This document shows positions 7,406 through 16,620 of a stretch of 64,000 nucleotides of DNA, one piece after another. The notes below the pieces were generated by a model. It was given only the letters and a program-made list of their open reading frames with translations, had not been told where the DNA came from and made no database searches. The position numbers were made by a program, and so were the translations under genes. Position 1 is the stretch's first letter, and every line of letters begins with the position of its first letter. This DNA is from Klebsiella aerogenes. Its GTDB lineage: Bacteria; Pseudomonadota; Gammaproteobacteria; Enterobacterales; Enterobacteriaceae. The stretch is from assembly GCA_029027985.1 (NCBI GenBank), contig CP119076.1, positions 2,726,422-2,790,421 on the forward strand, given 5' to 3'.

Positions 7406-7434
7406 AGGTACCGCCAAATCTGCCACATTGCTTA

Positions 7435-8364
7435 TTAAAATTTTTCCCAACCCAGTATCGACGCCCCCAGCAGTCCACCCTCGCGGCTAAATTGCCCGGC
7501 GACAATCAGCGGTTCGCTCGTCTTGAGCAAAGTTTTCGCCCGCAGCGCCGCATCAAGACGCGCCAGCAATGCCGTTTCGCTCGCCAGCCCGCCGCCAGCG
7601 ACGATTTTATGCGGCCCGAGGGTATTCACCGCGTGGGCCAGCGGTTCGCTCACCAGTTCCAGCCAGATTTCAAGGGTTAACGCCGCCGTCTCTTCTCCCG
7701 CCTTCCCCTGGGCGACAATTTCCACGCTGGTCAGCGTCTGCCCACTGAGCAGTTGATGCAGTCGCTGCATCCCTATTGCCCCACCAAGCGTATCCAGACA
7801 GCCCTGCTGCCCGCAGCCGCAGGCCAGTCGCGGCAAATCAATCACCCGCTTACCGACAGTCAATTGGGTACGCGTAATCGGCCCGTGCCCCCACTCGGCG
7901 CCGATCCCCTGATTACCGTAGAGAATGTTGCCGTCGATGGCGATCCCGCCGCCGATACCGCTACCGAGGATCACTCCCAGCACGATCGGTAACCCTTTTG
8001 CCGCGCCGAAACGCGCCTCGGCTAAGGTAAAACAGTCAGCATCGTTGGCCATCACCACCGGACGCCCAAGCTCCGCCTGTAGCGACTGGGTGATATCGAT
8101 ACCGGCAAACGGTGGGATGTTGCTCGACAATATCCGATCATTAGCGACGTCCACCACGCCCGCGCAGGAGAGCGCCAGCGGGCTATGCCCGTCAATCGCA
8201 TCGCCATATTGCGCAATAATCTGCTGCACAGCACAGACGAACGCCGACCATGAAGTCAGCGGCACCGCACGCTGGCGCGACATCACCAGCTGCCCCGGCG
8301 CCGGAGAAACCGCACTTTTAATAAAGGAGCCGCCAATATCCAGACACAGCACACGGTTACTCAT
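7435..8364 (-). CDS. ROK-family sugar kinase
   Basis: A 309-residue cytoplasmic kinase of the ROK (repressor, ORF, kinase) family, likely phosphorylating a hexose or amino sugar with ATP. Visible are the phosphate-1 motif DIGG (9-12), catalytic Asp in ANDAD (106-110), the glycine-rich LGSGIGGG (133-140) and the zinc site H160 with CGCGQQGCLD (182-191). No DNA-binding domain is present, so it is an enzyme and not a repressor. Its start overlaps the upstream permease stop by four bases, making it the last gene of the binding protein-permease operon. This implies that the imported ligand contains or yields a sugar. The exact sugar cannot be told. Confidence 0.88.
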   Translation of the reverse strand: MSNRVLCLDIGGSFIKSAVSPAPGQLVMSRQRAVPLTSWSAFVCAVQQIIAQYGDAIDGHSPLALSCAGVVDVANDRILSSNIPPFAGIDITQSLQAELGRPVVMANDADCFTLAEARFGAAKGLPIVLGVILGSGIGGGIAIDGNILYGNQGIGAEWGHGPITRTQLTVGKRVIDLPRLACGCGQQGCLDTLGGAIGMQRLHQLLSGQTLTSVEIVAQGKAGEETAALTLEIWLELVSEPLAHAVNTLGPHKIVAGGGLASETALLARLDAALRAKTLLKTSEPLIVAGQFSREGGLLGASILGWEKF

Positions 8365-9230
8365 AGGCGAGAATCCATTAAATCACGCAGGCCATCGCCC
8401 AACAGGTTGAAACCCAATACCGAGAAGACAATAGCCAGCCCCGGCCACAGTGAAATGCCAAGGCTGATGCCAAGGAAGTTACGTCCATCGCTCATCATGG
8501 TTCCCCACTCCGGCATCGGCGGCTGAACGCCCATGCCAAGGAACGAGAGCGACGCGGCAGCCAGAATGACCGAACCGCCGGTCAGCGTCGCCTGCACGGT
8601 AATCGGCCCCAGCGTATTACGCAGGATGTAGTGGATTATCTGCCGACGATAGCCAATCCCCAGCGCCCGCGCCGCTTCCATATACTCCATATTCTTGATG
8701 CCCAGCGTCAGGTTGCGGCTTAAGCGAGCGTAAACCGGCACCGAAAAGATGGCGATCGCCAGCAGCATATTCATCAACCCTGCGCCAAGTACGCTAACCA
8801 ATAGGATCGCCAACACAATGCCGGGGAAGGCGAAAATCACATCCATCACCCACATAATCAGGTGATCAACGCTTTTGCCGCATAACGCGGCGATAATTCC
8901 CAGCGGCAGCCCCATCAATAACGACAGTGCCACGCTCACCACCACTTCAATCAGCGAAATCCGCGCGCCGTAAATCGTGCGGGAAAAAATATCGCGGCCA
9001 TAGTCGTCGGTGCCCAACCAGTGGTCGGCTGACGGCGCCGAGAGAATATTCAGCAGATCCTGGGCGTAAGGATCATAATGGCTGATCCACGGCGCGAAGA
9101 TGGCGCATAGCAGGATTAAAGCGACAATGACGCCGCCGAGGGTCAGCGAGGGATGTTCCATCCCCCAGCGCAGGCCGCTGATGACGCCGCTGCGCGATTT
9201 GGCGAGTGAGATTTCCGACATATCAGTCAA
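8361..9230 (-). CDS. Peptide-type ABC transporter permease (DppC/OppC family)
   Basis: A 289-residue inner-membrane permease. An N-terminal OppC/DppC-type segment with the first helix (about 29-50) is followed by the LGTDDYGRDIFSRTIYGAR motif and five more helices. The EAARALG motif (YMEAARALGIGYRRQIIHYI) is the coupling-helix contact to the ATPase. It overlaps its partner permease by eight bases and the kinase by four. The partner ATPase is probably the double ATPase encoded divergently at 14535-16352, since no other one is in the operon. Confidence 0.92.
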   Translation of the reverse strand: MTDMSEISLAKSRSGVISGLRWGMEHPSLTLGGVIVALILLCAIFAPWISHYDPYAQDLLNILSAPSADHWLGTDDYGRDIFSRTIYGARISLIEVVVSVALSLLMGLPLGIIAALCGKSVDHLIMWVMDVIFAFPGIVLAILLVSVLGAGLMNMLLAIAIFSVPVYARLSRNLTLGIKNMEYMEAARALGIGYRRQIIHYILRNTLGPITVQATLTGGSVILAAASLSFLGMGVQPPMPEWGTMMSDGRNFLGISLGISLWPGLAIVFSVLGFNLLGDGLRDLMDSRL

Positions 9231-10143
9231 ACCTTATTTTCGGGTTGATTCTGGCGATAACCATTTCGCCGACCAGATTCATCACCACCACGCTCGCCAC
9301 CGTAATCATCGTCACGCCCTGGATCACCGGGTAATCGCGATAGCGCACCGAGTCCACCAGATAGCGGCCAATGCCCGGCCAGTTAAACACGGATTCGGTC
9401 ACTACTGCGCCGCCAATCAGGCTGCCGAAGTTAAGGGCGATAATGGTGACGATGGGGATCAGCGCGTTGCGCAGCGCATGTTTAAAATAGACCTGGAATG
9501 GCGCCAGCCCCTTCGCGCGCGCGGTGCGAATATAGTCCTCGCCCAGCACGTCAACCATGCTGGAACGGGTCATCCGCGACATCACTGCCATCGGGAAAAT
9601 CCCCAGGCAGACCGACGGCAGGAGGTAGCTTTTCCAGCCTTCCGCCCCCAGCAGCGGCAGCCAGCCCAGCTTCACTGAAAAGGTATCCATCGCGATCAGC
9701 GCCAGCCAGAAGTTGGCAATCGACGCCCCGGCAATCGCCACCAGCATCAGCACGTGGTCGGCAACGTGGTTACGGTAAATCGCCGCGCACATGCCCATCG
9801 GAATACCGAGGATCACCGCCATCATCCACGCCAGCAGCGCCAGCCCTAAGGTATAGGGTACGCGTTCGCTCATCTCGGCGGAGACCGGCTGTCCGGACTT
9901 CAGAGACGTGCCAAAATCGCCCTTCAGCATTCCACTAACGAAATGGCCATACTGCACCGCCAGCGGATCATCCAAACCAAGACGCGTGTGCATACGGCTG
10001 ACATCATCCTGGGTGGCCTGCGGCCCGGCCATCAGACGGGCCGGGTCGCCGGGGAGCATTCTGATCGCCAGAAAGACGATCAGCGATGCGCCAAGCAGGA
10101 TCAGCGGCAGAGAAAGCAGTTTTTTGATGACGTAAGCTTTCAT
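9223..10143 (-). CDS. Peptide-type ABC transporter permease (DppB/OppB family)
   Basis: A 306-residue permease typical of DppB: N-terminal helix, the PGDPARLMAG periplasmic segment, LGLDDPLAVQYGHFVSGML, then five helices and the coupling motif YIRTARAKGLAPFQVYFKHALRN in the cytoplasmic loop. It pairs with the DppC-type permease whose start overlaps its end. The gap to the binding-protein gene upstream is only about 24 bases, so all four genes form one operon. Confidence 0.92.
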   Translation of the reverse strand: MKAYVIKKLLSLPLILLGASLIVFLAIRMLPGDPARLMAGPQATQDDVSRMHTRLGLDDPLAVQYGHFVSGMLKGDFGTSLKSGQPVSAEMSERVPYTLGLALLAWMMAVILGIPMGMCAAIYRNHVADHVLMLVAIAGASIANFWLALIAMDTFSVKLGWLPLLGAEGWKSYLLPSVCLGIFPMAVMSRMTRSSMVDVLGEDYIRTARAKGLAPFQVYFKHALRNALIPIVTIIALNFGSLIGGAVVTESVFNWPGIGRYLVDSVRYRDYPVIQGVTMITVASVVVMNLVGEMVIARINPKIRFD

Positions 10144-10167
10144 AACAACTCCAGACTGACCCCAGCG

Positions 10168-11700
10168 TTACGGTTTTTGCGCTTCGGTAACGATAATTTC
10201 ACCGCCCGGCTCCATCCGCACACCTTTGATAGCGGCGCGGGTGGCATACAGGTCATCCTGGAAGTAAAGCATCACGTGCGGCGCATCCTGCATAATGGCT
10301 TTTTGCGCGGCGACGTACTCGGCGATACGGGTATTGTCGTCCATGGTGGTGGCAGCTTTATCTAACAGCATATCCACCTGCGGATTGTGGTAGAAACCAA
10401 GGTTGGCCCCTGCTGGCGCGGCGCTCTGCGAGTAGTACAGCGGACGCAGCTGCAAATCAGAACCATTAAGGCCGGAGGACCAGGAGGCGAGCACCGAGTC
10501 GGTACGGTTGGCGAGCTTTTCCGCTGCCGGGGCAAACGCCGCTTTGCTCCAGACGCCGCTCTCCATTTGCTGGATATTGAGTTTCACGCCGACTTTGCCC
10601 CACATTGCCTGCAGGATTTGCGCCGTGCGCGCATCCGGTCCCTGCACGGCGATGTTCATGTCAAAGCCCTGCGGGTAACCGGCCTCTTTTAATAGCGCTT
10701 TCGCTTTATCGATATTCCACGGGTAGTCGTTGAGGGTTTTATCATAACCTTCGTTAACCGGCGCCAGCGGCGAGTTGGCGGCCGAGGCGAAGCCAAACAT
10801 CACCGCCTTCAGCAGCGCCTCTTTGTCGGTTGCCAGGTTCAGCGCCTGACGCACGCGAACATCGTTAAGCGGTTTCTGCTCGACGTTCAACGCCACCCAG
10901 AATACCGACGCCCCCTGGCCCTGCTCCAGCTTGACCTGCGGGTTGCTTTTCAGTTGCAGACCAAACTGCGGCGGAACCGGGTTAATCACATCAACCTGGC
11001 CGGAAAGCAGCGCCATGTTCATCACCGACGGCTCCGCGCTCCAGGTCCACTTAATCTCATCCGGGCCATGATTCTCGCCCCAATATTTCGGGTTCTTCTT
11101 CTCCAGCACGTATTCGCCGGTTTTGTACTCCTGCAACATATACGGGCCGGTGCCATCGGCTTTGCGACCAATGGTGCCGGCTTTCGCCGCCGCCGGGCTC
11201 ACCATTTTCGCCGAGCCGCCGGTCAGCAGGTTGAGGAAGGAGGGATAAACCTTTTTCAGCACGATTTCGACGTTGTCATCATCGATTTTCTTTACCGAGG
11301 CGATGACATTACGCATGCGGGAACTGGCGGCCAGTCCGCCTTTCGGATCGATATGTCGTTCGATATTGGCCACCACCGCATCAGCATTAAACGGCGTGCC
11401 GTCGTGGAACGTGACGTTTTTAAGCAGAGTAAAGGTCCAGACTTTGCCGTCATCGCTGACCTTCCAGGCGGTTGCCAGCGCGGGAGCGATTTTGAAATCC
11501 GGCGACAAATCCACCAGGCCTTCATACATCGGTTTCAATACAGTATCGGTAAAGGTCGCAGTTTGATCGCCCGGATCCATACTGCGCGGAGGTTCGTTTT
11601 GCATGACATTGAGCGTTGCCGCCTGCAGCGCCGTCGCCCCGCCCGCCGCCAGTAAGCCTGCCAGAACGGCAAGTCGATATTTATTCATAATTGCCTTCAT
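10168..11700 (-). CDS. Periplasmic solute-binding protein (family 5, peptide type)
   Basis: A 510-residue SBP family 5 protein with a signal peptide (KYRLAVLAGLLAAGGATALQA, processing before ATLNVM). It carries the family features: NVMQNEPPRSMDP..., WTFTLLKNVTFHDGTPFNADAV, GTGPYMLQEYKTGEYVLEKNP-type segment and the RVRQALNLATDKEAL block. Such proteins deliver peptides, nickel, opines, glutathione or oligosaccharides; the ligand cannot be read from sequence. It is the first gene of the minus-strand operon; AGGGG lies 7 bases before the ATG at 11700, and a second in-frame ATG follows four codons later. Confidence 0.92.
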   Translation of the reverse strand: MKAIMNKYRLAVLAGLLAAGGATALQAATLNVMQNEPPRSMDPGDQTATFTDTVLKPMYEGLVDLSPDFKIAPALATAWKVSDDGKVWTFTLLKNVTFHDGTPFNADAVVANIERHIDPKGGLAASSRMRNVIASVKKIDDDNVEIVLKKVYPSFLNLLTGGSAKMVSPAAAKAGTIGRKADGTGPYMLQEYKTGEYVLEKKNPKYWGENHGPDEIKWTWSAEPSVMNMALLSGQVDVINPVPPQFGLQLKSNPQVKLEQGQGASVFWVALNVEQKPLNDVRVRQALNLATDKEALLKAVMFGFASAANSPLAPVNEGYDKTLNDYPWNIDKAKALLKEAGYPQGFDMNIAVQGPDARTAQILQAMWGKVGVKLNIQQMESGVWSKAAFAPAAEKLANRTDSVLASWSSGLNGSDLQLRPLYYSQSAAPAGANLGFYHNPQVDMLLDKAATTMDDNTRIAEYVAAQKAIMQDAPHVMLYFQDDLYATRAAIKGVRMEPGGEIIVTEAQKP

Positions 11701-11854
11701 CCGTTAACCCCTACCTGTCTGTTATGTCGCCAATTGTGGCTGTTATGTTGCTATTAGGTTTTCTTTTTACCCAAAACAGATTCCCATAAATGTGATATTA
11801 GCCATGATTAGCGCTTAATTAGGTAATAAATTTAACTTATATGTGATGATTTAG

Positions 11855-11870
11855 TTATTTTTGAAAATAA
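11855..11870. promoter_or_regulatory. Candidate ROK-repressor operator in the divergent region
   Basis: The near-palindrome TTATTTTTGAAAATAA lies 63 bases before the ROK regulator start, in the 232-base divergent region. Mlc/NagC-type ROK regulators recognise TTATTT...AAATAA half-sites, so this is the natural candidate operator for both promoters. Confidence 0.45.
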
Positions 11871-11932
11871 ACTGGTTGCTAAAGCGCCAGCCCGCGATTA
11901 TGTTCAAAAAAAAGCGTCATGGCTGAGTAACT

Positions 11933-13066
11933 ATGCTGAATAAACTCCATCAACAATTGATTCATCTGGTGTGCAGCGAGGAAGGCGCCAGCCGCGCCGA
12001 CCTCGCCCGCCTGACCGGTATGAGTAAAGCGGCTATTGGCGCGCTGGTTAAAGAGATGCTGGCCGACGGGTTGTTGCAGGAGAGCGACATCGCCGCCTCC
12101 GGCGGCCAGGGTCGTCCATCCGTCACCCTCTCGCTGGCGCCGGATGCGGCTTACGCCATCGGCATTTCGTTGATTGATAGCCAACTGATGCTGGTGCTGA
12201 TGAACGCCAGCGGCGAAAAAATCGCCGCATGTCAGTTGATACCGCAAACCGAGATCCCCGCGCTCATCCAACAACTGGCAGAGGCGATCCACCGCCTGTT
12301 AAACGACGCGACTATCGATCGCCAGCGGCTGGTAGGTATTGGCTTTGCCCTGTCGGCGTTTGTTGATGCCGCCCAGTCGGTCTGTGTGCAGTCGGCGCTG
12401 CTGGGCTGGCATCAGGTGCCGTTGGCCGCGCTGTTAAGCCACGCCACCGGAGGGATCCCGGTATTCATTGAAAATGACACCCGCGCGTTAGCCACCTGGG
12501 AAAAGACTTTTGGTTATTTGCGCAAGCTGGACAGCGCGGTGGTGATTTCACACGGCAGCGGGATCGGCAGTGCAGCGGTTATCTATAACCGAATCTGGCG
12601 CGGCGCCCACGGCGGCGCCGGGGAGATTGCCCACTGCACCATCGCGCCGGCCGGTAAACCCTGCCGCTGCGGGAAACGCGGCTGTCTCGACACCATTGCG
12701 TCGCTCACGGCCATTTTCGAACAGGCGCGCATGGCCGGTATCGATACAGAACAATTGGATGAGCTGGAGGCGATGGCGCGTAAAGGTCACACCGCCGCCA
12801 TCCAGATCCTGCACCAGGCTGGCGACGCCTTAGGTATGGCTATCTCGCATCAGATCCAGACCCACGATCCGGCGGCGATCATGCTTGCTCACCAGCCGGA
12901 GAGCTTTAACGGTTTACTGAATACCGTGATGCAGCAAGCGATTGAAACCAACCTGCTTCCGGGAATGGCGGGCAAAACACCGCTGATTTATCGCCCGCTG
13001 GCGCAGGACAGTTGGGCGCTTGCCGCGGCGAGCGTCGCTCTTACTCACGTTCTTTTCCCAGAATAA
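11933..13066 (+). CDS. ROK-family transcriptional regulator
   Basis: A 377-residue NagC/XylR-type regulator. The N-terminal winged helix (about 5-60: GASRADLARLTGMSKAAIGALVKEM) is followed by a full ROK domain with GIGFALSAFV, FIENDTRALA, SHGSGIGS and the zinc site GEIAH...CRCGKRGCLD. It is divergent from the binding-protein/permease/kinase operon and heads the M81 peptidase-ATPase operon, so it most likely represses both and responds to a sugar or sugar phosphate produced by the system. It shares the zinc motif with the kinase at the other end of the island. Confidence 0.9.
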   Translation: MLNKLHQQLIHLVCSEEGASRADLARLTGMSKAAIGALVKEMLADGLLQESDIAASGGQGRPSVTLSLAPDAAYAIGISLIDSQLMLVLMNASGEKIAACQLIPQTEIPALIQQLAEAIHRLLNDATIDRQRLVGIGFALSAFVDAAQSVCVQSALLGWHQVPLAALLSHATGGIPVFIENDTRALATWEKTFGYLRKLDSAVVISHGSGIGSAAVIYNRIWRGAHGGAGEIAHCTIAPAGKPCRCGKRGCLDTIASLTAIFEQARMAGIDTEQLDELEAMARKGHTAAIQILHQAGDALGMAISHQIQTHDPAAIMLAHQPESFNGLLNTVMQQAIETNLLPGMAGKTPLIYRPLAQDSWALAAASVALTHVLFPE

Positions 13067-13080
13067 TTTCGAGGTCTCTA

Positions 13081-14531
13081 TGCGCATTGCCGTTGGCGGA
13101 ATACATATTGAATGCAGCACGTTCAACCCTGTACTGACTCATGAAGCCGAGTTTCGCACGGTCAAAGGCGACGCTCTGCTGGACGCGCCCTACTTCCAGT
13201 TCTTGCGCGACTATCCGGCGACGTTTCTGCCGACGCTGCACACCCGCGCGATCCCCGGCGGCCCGGTAGCGCGTGAAACCTACGAACAGTTCAAAGCCGA
13301 ATTCCTCAGCCGCCTGCAGGCGCAGTTGCCGATCGACGGCCTGTATCTGGCGATGCACGGCGCAATGTACGTTGAAGGCATGGAAGATGCCGAAGGCGAC
13401 TGGATCACCGCCGCCCGCGCCTGCGTCGGCGACGACTGTCCGATTGCCGTCAGCTACGACCTGCATGGCAACGTCACCCAGCGCATCATTGACGCCATTG
13501 ACATGTACTCAACCTACCGCACCGCGCCGCATATCGATATTGAAGAGACCATGCGCCGCTCGGTCACCATGCTGGTGAATAGCCTGCAGAGTGGCGTGCG
13601 TCCGGGCGTGGTATGGGCGCCGATCCCGGTCCTGTTGCCCGGCGAGCGCACCAGTACGGAAGATGAGCCGGCGAAAAGCCTGTACGCCTTGCTGCCGCAT
13701 AGCGACCGGCTTGACGGCGTGCTCGATAGTTCATTGATGGTCGGCTACGTATGGGCCGATGAACCGCGCGCTACCGCCGCGGCCATTTTTACCGGTACCG
13801 ATCACGCGGTGCTGGAGCAACAGGCTGCAAAGCTGGCGCAGGCTTACTGGGACGCGCGCGAAGATTTCGTCTTCGGCTGCCAGACCGGCAGCGTCGCCGA
13901 CTGCGTGGCCCAGGCCATCGCCAGCCCCACAGGCCCGGTGATCCTTGCGGATTCTGGTGATAACCCTACCGGCGGCGGCGTCGGCGATCGCGGCGACGTC
14001 TTAGCGGAGCTACTGCGCCAGCGAGCGCAAAATACGCTGGTGGCTGGCATCACCGATGCGCCGGCTACGCATTCCGCGTTTGAAGTCGGCATTGGCGCCG
14101 AATTGCCGCTGACGCTGGGCGCGAGCCTCGATCCGGCGGGTGCCAGCGTTAGCGCGCGCTTTACCGTCACGGGCCTGCTGGCGGCCGGTCCGCAGCGTCC
14201 GGCGAACCAGGCGGTTCTGCAGACTGGCGGTATTACCGTGGTCGTGGCCGACCGTCGTCGCCCGTATCATGATATTGCCGACTTTAGCGCTCTGGGGCTC
14301 GACCCGCGGCAGGTGAAAATTTTGCTGGTTAAATCCGGGTATTTGTCGCCGGAGTTGGCGCCGCTGGCCAACCCCAACCTGATGGCGCTATCGGAAGGCG
14401 TCGTCGACCAGGATATCGAACGCGTGCCGCGCCTGCGAATGTTGACCCCGACCTGGCCGTTCCATCGCGACCTCGAATTCACGCCGCAGGTGCTGATGTC
14501 CGCCCGCGCGCCGTTTGCCCGGGAGTGCTGA
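13081..14531 (+). CDS. M81 family (MlrC-like) metallopeptidase
   Basis: A 483-residue cytoplasmic protein of the MlrC family (DUF1485 N-domain and MlrC C-domain). Likely metal ligands are visible in AMHGAM (H93), YDLHGN (D127, H129) and APHIDIEET (H151), and the C-terminal part holds the GDNPTGGGVGDRGD loop. MlrC of Sphingomonas cleaves linearised microcystin and its Adda-containing tetrapeptide; in enterics the substrate is unknown. The ATG at 13081 with CGAGGTCTCT upstream is preferred to the longer frame overlapping the ROK gene. It starts 14 bases after that gene and is joined to the ATPase. It probably hydrolyses the imported conjugate. Confidence 0.9.
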
Positions 14532-14534
14532 GTG

Positions 14535-16352
14535 ATGAGCCGCGAAACACCTGCCCCGGTGCTAACCGTCGACAATTTAAGCGTCGCCTTCCGCCACGGC
14601 GATAGTTGGCAGAAAGTGGTGCGTAATATCAGTTTTCGTCTTAATCCGGGCGAGACGCTGGCAATTGTCGGCGAATCAGGCTCGGGCAAGAGCGTAACGG
14701 CGATGGCGATTATGCGGCTGCTTTCCGCGCGCCATAGCCGGACCGAAGGTCAGGTGCTGCTCGGCGGCAAATCCCTGCTCGAACTCCCTGAAGAGGAGAT
14801 GCGTCGCGTGCGCGGCGCCGAGGTGGCGATGATTTTCCAGGAGCCGATGACCAGCCTCAACCCGGCCTTTACCATCGGCAACCAGATCGCCGAAGTGTTT
14901 ATTCGCCATCAGGGTTTATCGGCACGCCAGGCGAAGCAGGAAGCCATCGCCCTGCTGGAAAAGGTTCGCATTCCACACGCCGCGCAGCGTTTCGATGAAT
15001 ACCCGCATCAGTTTTCCGGCGGAATGCGTCAGCGCGCGATGATCGCCATGGCGCTGGCTCTCAAGCCGAAACTGCTGATTGCCGATGAACCCACCACCGC
15101 GCTGGACGTCACTATCCAGGGGCAAATCCTCGATTTGATTAAAACCCTGCAGGCGGAAAACAATACCGCGGTGCTGTTTATCACCCACGATATGGGCGTG
15201 GTCGCGGAAACCGCCGACGATACGCTGGTGATGTTTCGCGGCGATGCCATTGAGTGCGAGCGCACGGCGACGCTGTTCACCGCCCCGCAGCAACCTTATA
15301 CCCGCGCGCTGCTGGCCTCCGTGCCAGCAGCAGGCGAAATGGATGTAACCTCCACCCCCTGTAAGTTCCCGTCGGTGAACCTGCAAACAGGGGAGACTCT
15401 GCGCTATCCGCCGGAACCGGATCTCAGCCTGACCAGCAACGAACCGGTGCTGTCGGTCAAAAACCTGATCACCCGCTTTCCGGTAAAAAAAGGCTTTTTT
15501 AACCAGTTAGCCGGACATATTCACGCTGTAGAAAACGTCAGTTTTGATTTATGGCCCGGTGAAACCCTATCACTGGTAGGCGAATCAGGCTGTGGTAAAT
15601 CTACCACCGGACGCAGCCTTATCCGCATGATTCAGGCGCAATCCGGCGATGTGCGACTTAATGGCTATGACGTCCTGCAGGCCGATCGCCACCAGCAAAA
15701 GCAACTGCGGCAGGATATCCAGATGATTTTTCAGGATCCGTTCGCCAGCCTCAATCCGCGGCTAAAAATCCAGGAGACATTGATTGAACCGTTGCTGGAG
15801 AACGGCCTCGCCACCCGCCAGCAGGCGCTGGCGCGTTCCCATGAATTGATTGAAAAAGTGGGCCTCAGCGTCGCGGTGCTTAATCGCTATCCGCATGAAT
15901 TTTCCGGCGGTCAGCGCCAGCGTATCTGTATCGCCCGCGCGCTGGCGATGAATCCAAAGGTGATTATTGCCGACGAATCGGTGTCGGCGCTGGATGTGTC
16001 GGTGAAGGCGCAGGTGGTCAACCTGATTATCGAGTTACAGCGGACAATGAAAATCGCCTTCCTGTTCATCTCGCACGATATGGCGGTTATTGAACGCATC
16101 AGCCATCGGGTGGCGGTGATGTATCTCGGCGAAATCGTTGAGATTGGCCCGCGCCAGGCGATTTTCGCCAATCCGCAGCACCCGTATACGCAAAAACTGA
16201 TCGCGGCGATTCCGAAAACCGATCCGTCTCGCCGCCATCTACTGCGTGAGGCCAACAACGATGAACTGCCCTCGCCGTTTCGCGATAAAAACTGGCAGCC
16301 GCCGACCCGCCGTTATGAACAGGTCGGCAATCAGCACTGGGTTATGCGCTGA
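14535..16352 (+). CDS. Double ATP-binding subunit of a peptide-type ABC importer
   Basis: A 605-residue fusion of DppD-like and DppF-like ATPases, as in GsiA. Domain 1 (about 10-260) has Walker A GESGSGKS, signature FSGGMRQR and Walker B LLIADEPT. Domain 2 (about 310-580) has GESGCGKST, FSGGQRQR and VIIADESVSALD (Ser in place of the usual Pro-Thr pair). One polypeptide can thus energise both permeases of the divergent operon, which lacks an ATPase. The start is ATG 14535, or GTG 14532 immediately after the peptidase stop TGA. The last gene of its operon; no obvious terminator was seen. Confidence 0.93.
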   Translation: MSRETPAPVLTVDNLSVAFRHGDSWQKVVRNISFRLNPGETLAIVGESGSGKSVTAMAIMRLLSARHSRTEGQVLLGGKSLLELPEEEMRRVRGAEVAMIFQEPMTSLNPAFTIGNQIAEVFIRHQGLSARQAKQEAIALLEKVRIPHAAQRFDEYPHQFSGGMRQRAMIAMALALKPKLLIADEPTTALDVTIQGQILDLIKTLQAENNTAVLFITHDMGVVAETADDTLVMFRGDAIECERTATLFTAPQQPYTRALLASVPAAGEMDVTSTPCKFPSVNLQTGETLRYPPEPDLSLTSNEPVLSVKNLITRFPVKKGFFNQLAGHIHAVENVSFDLWPGETLSLVGESGCGKSTTGRSLIRMIQAQSGDVRLNGYDVLQADRHQQKQLRQDIQMIFQDPFASLNPRLKIQETLIEPLLENGLATRQQALARSHELIEKVGLSVAVLNRYPHEFSGGQRQRICIARALAMNPKVIIADESVSALDVSVKAQVVNLIIELQRTMKIAFLFISHDMAVIERISHRVAVMYLGEIVEIGPRQAIFANPQHPYTQKLIAAIPKTDPSRRHLLREANNDELPSPFRDKNWQPPTRRYEQVGNQHWVMR

Positions 16353-16541
16353 GACAGATCGTTAACCCGGCCAGCGCGACTGGCGGATGACGCGGCAGAA
16401 ATTGAGCGGTTTGGCTACAGTGCTCTTAGGTCAGGCCGATATCATGGAACCCGGCATCGCGCTACACGCTGACGCCATACTGACTTCCCTGCCGCCATCC
16501 AGTCGCTATCAAAGTGACCCCCTCAGCGACTATCGCATCTT

Positions 16542-16607
16542 TTGCAGCATTCTGCCGTTCACATTCGCCTTATATGCTGTATTATGCAACCTATTGCAGC
16601 ATTTTGC
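16542..16607. promoter_or_regulatory. Direct repeats upstream of the DeoR-type regulator
   Basis: TTGCAGCATTCTGC (16542-16555) and TTGCAGCATTTTGC (16594-16607) differ at one base and start 52 bases apart. Between them, atgctgtattatgcaa carries a partly inverted copy. They end 14 bases before the DeoR start, a plausible autoregulatory operator. The rest of 16353-16620 shows no gene. Confidence 0.45.
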
Positions 16608-16620
16608 GGAATTACTTCTT

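Noticed and set aside
10954-11655. 233-codon plus-strand frame opposite the binding-protein gene
   Set aside because: Antisense shadow; the minus-strand protein is a clear family member.
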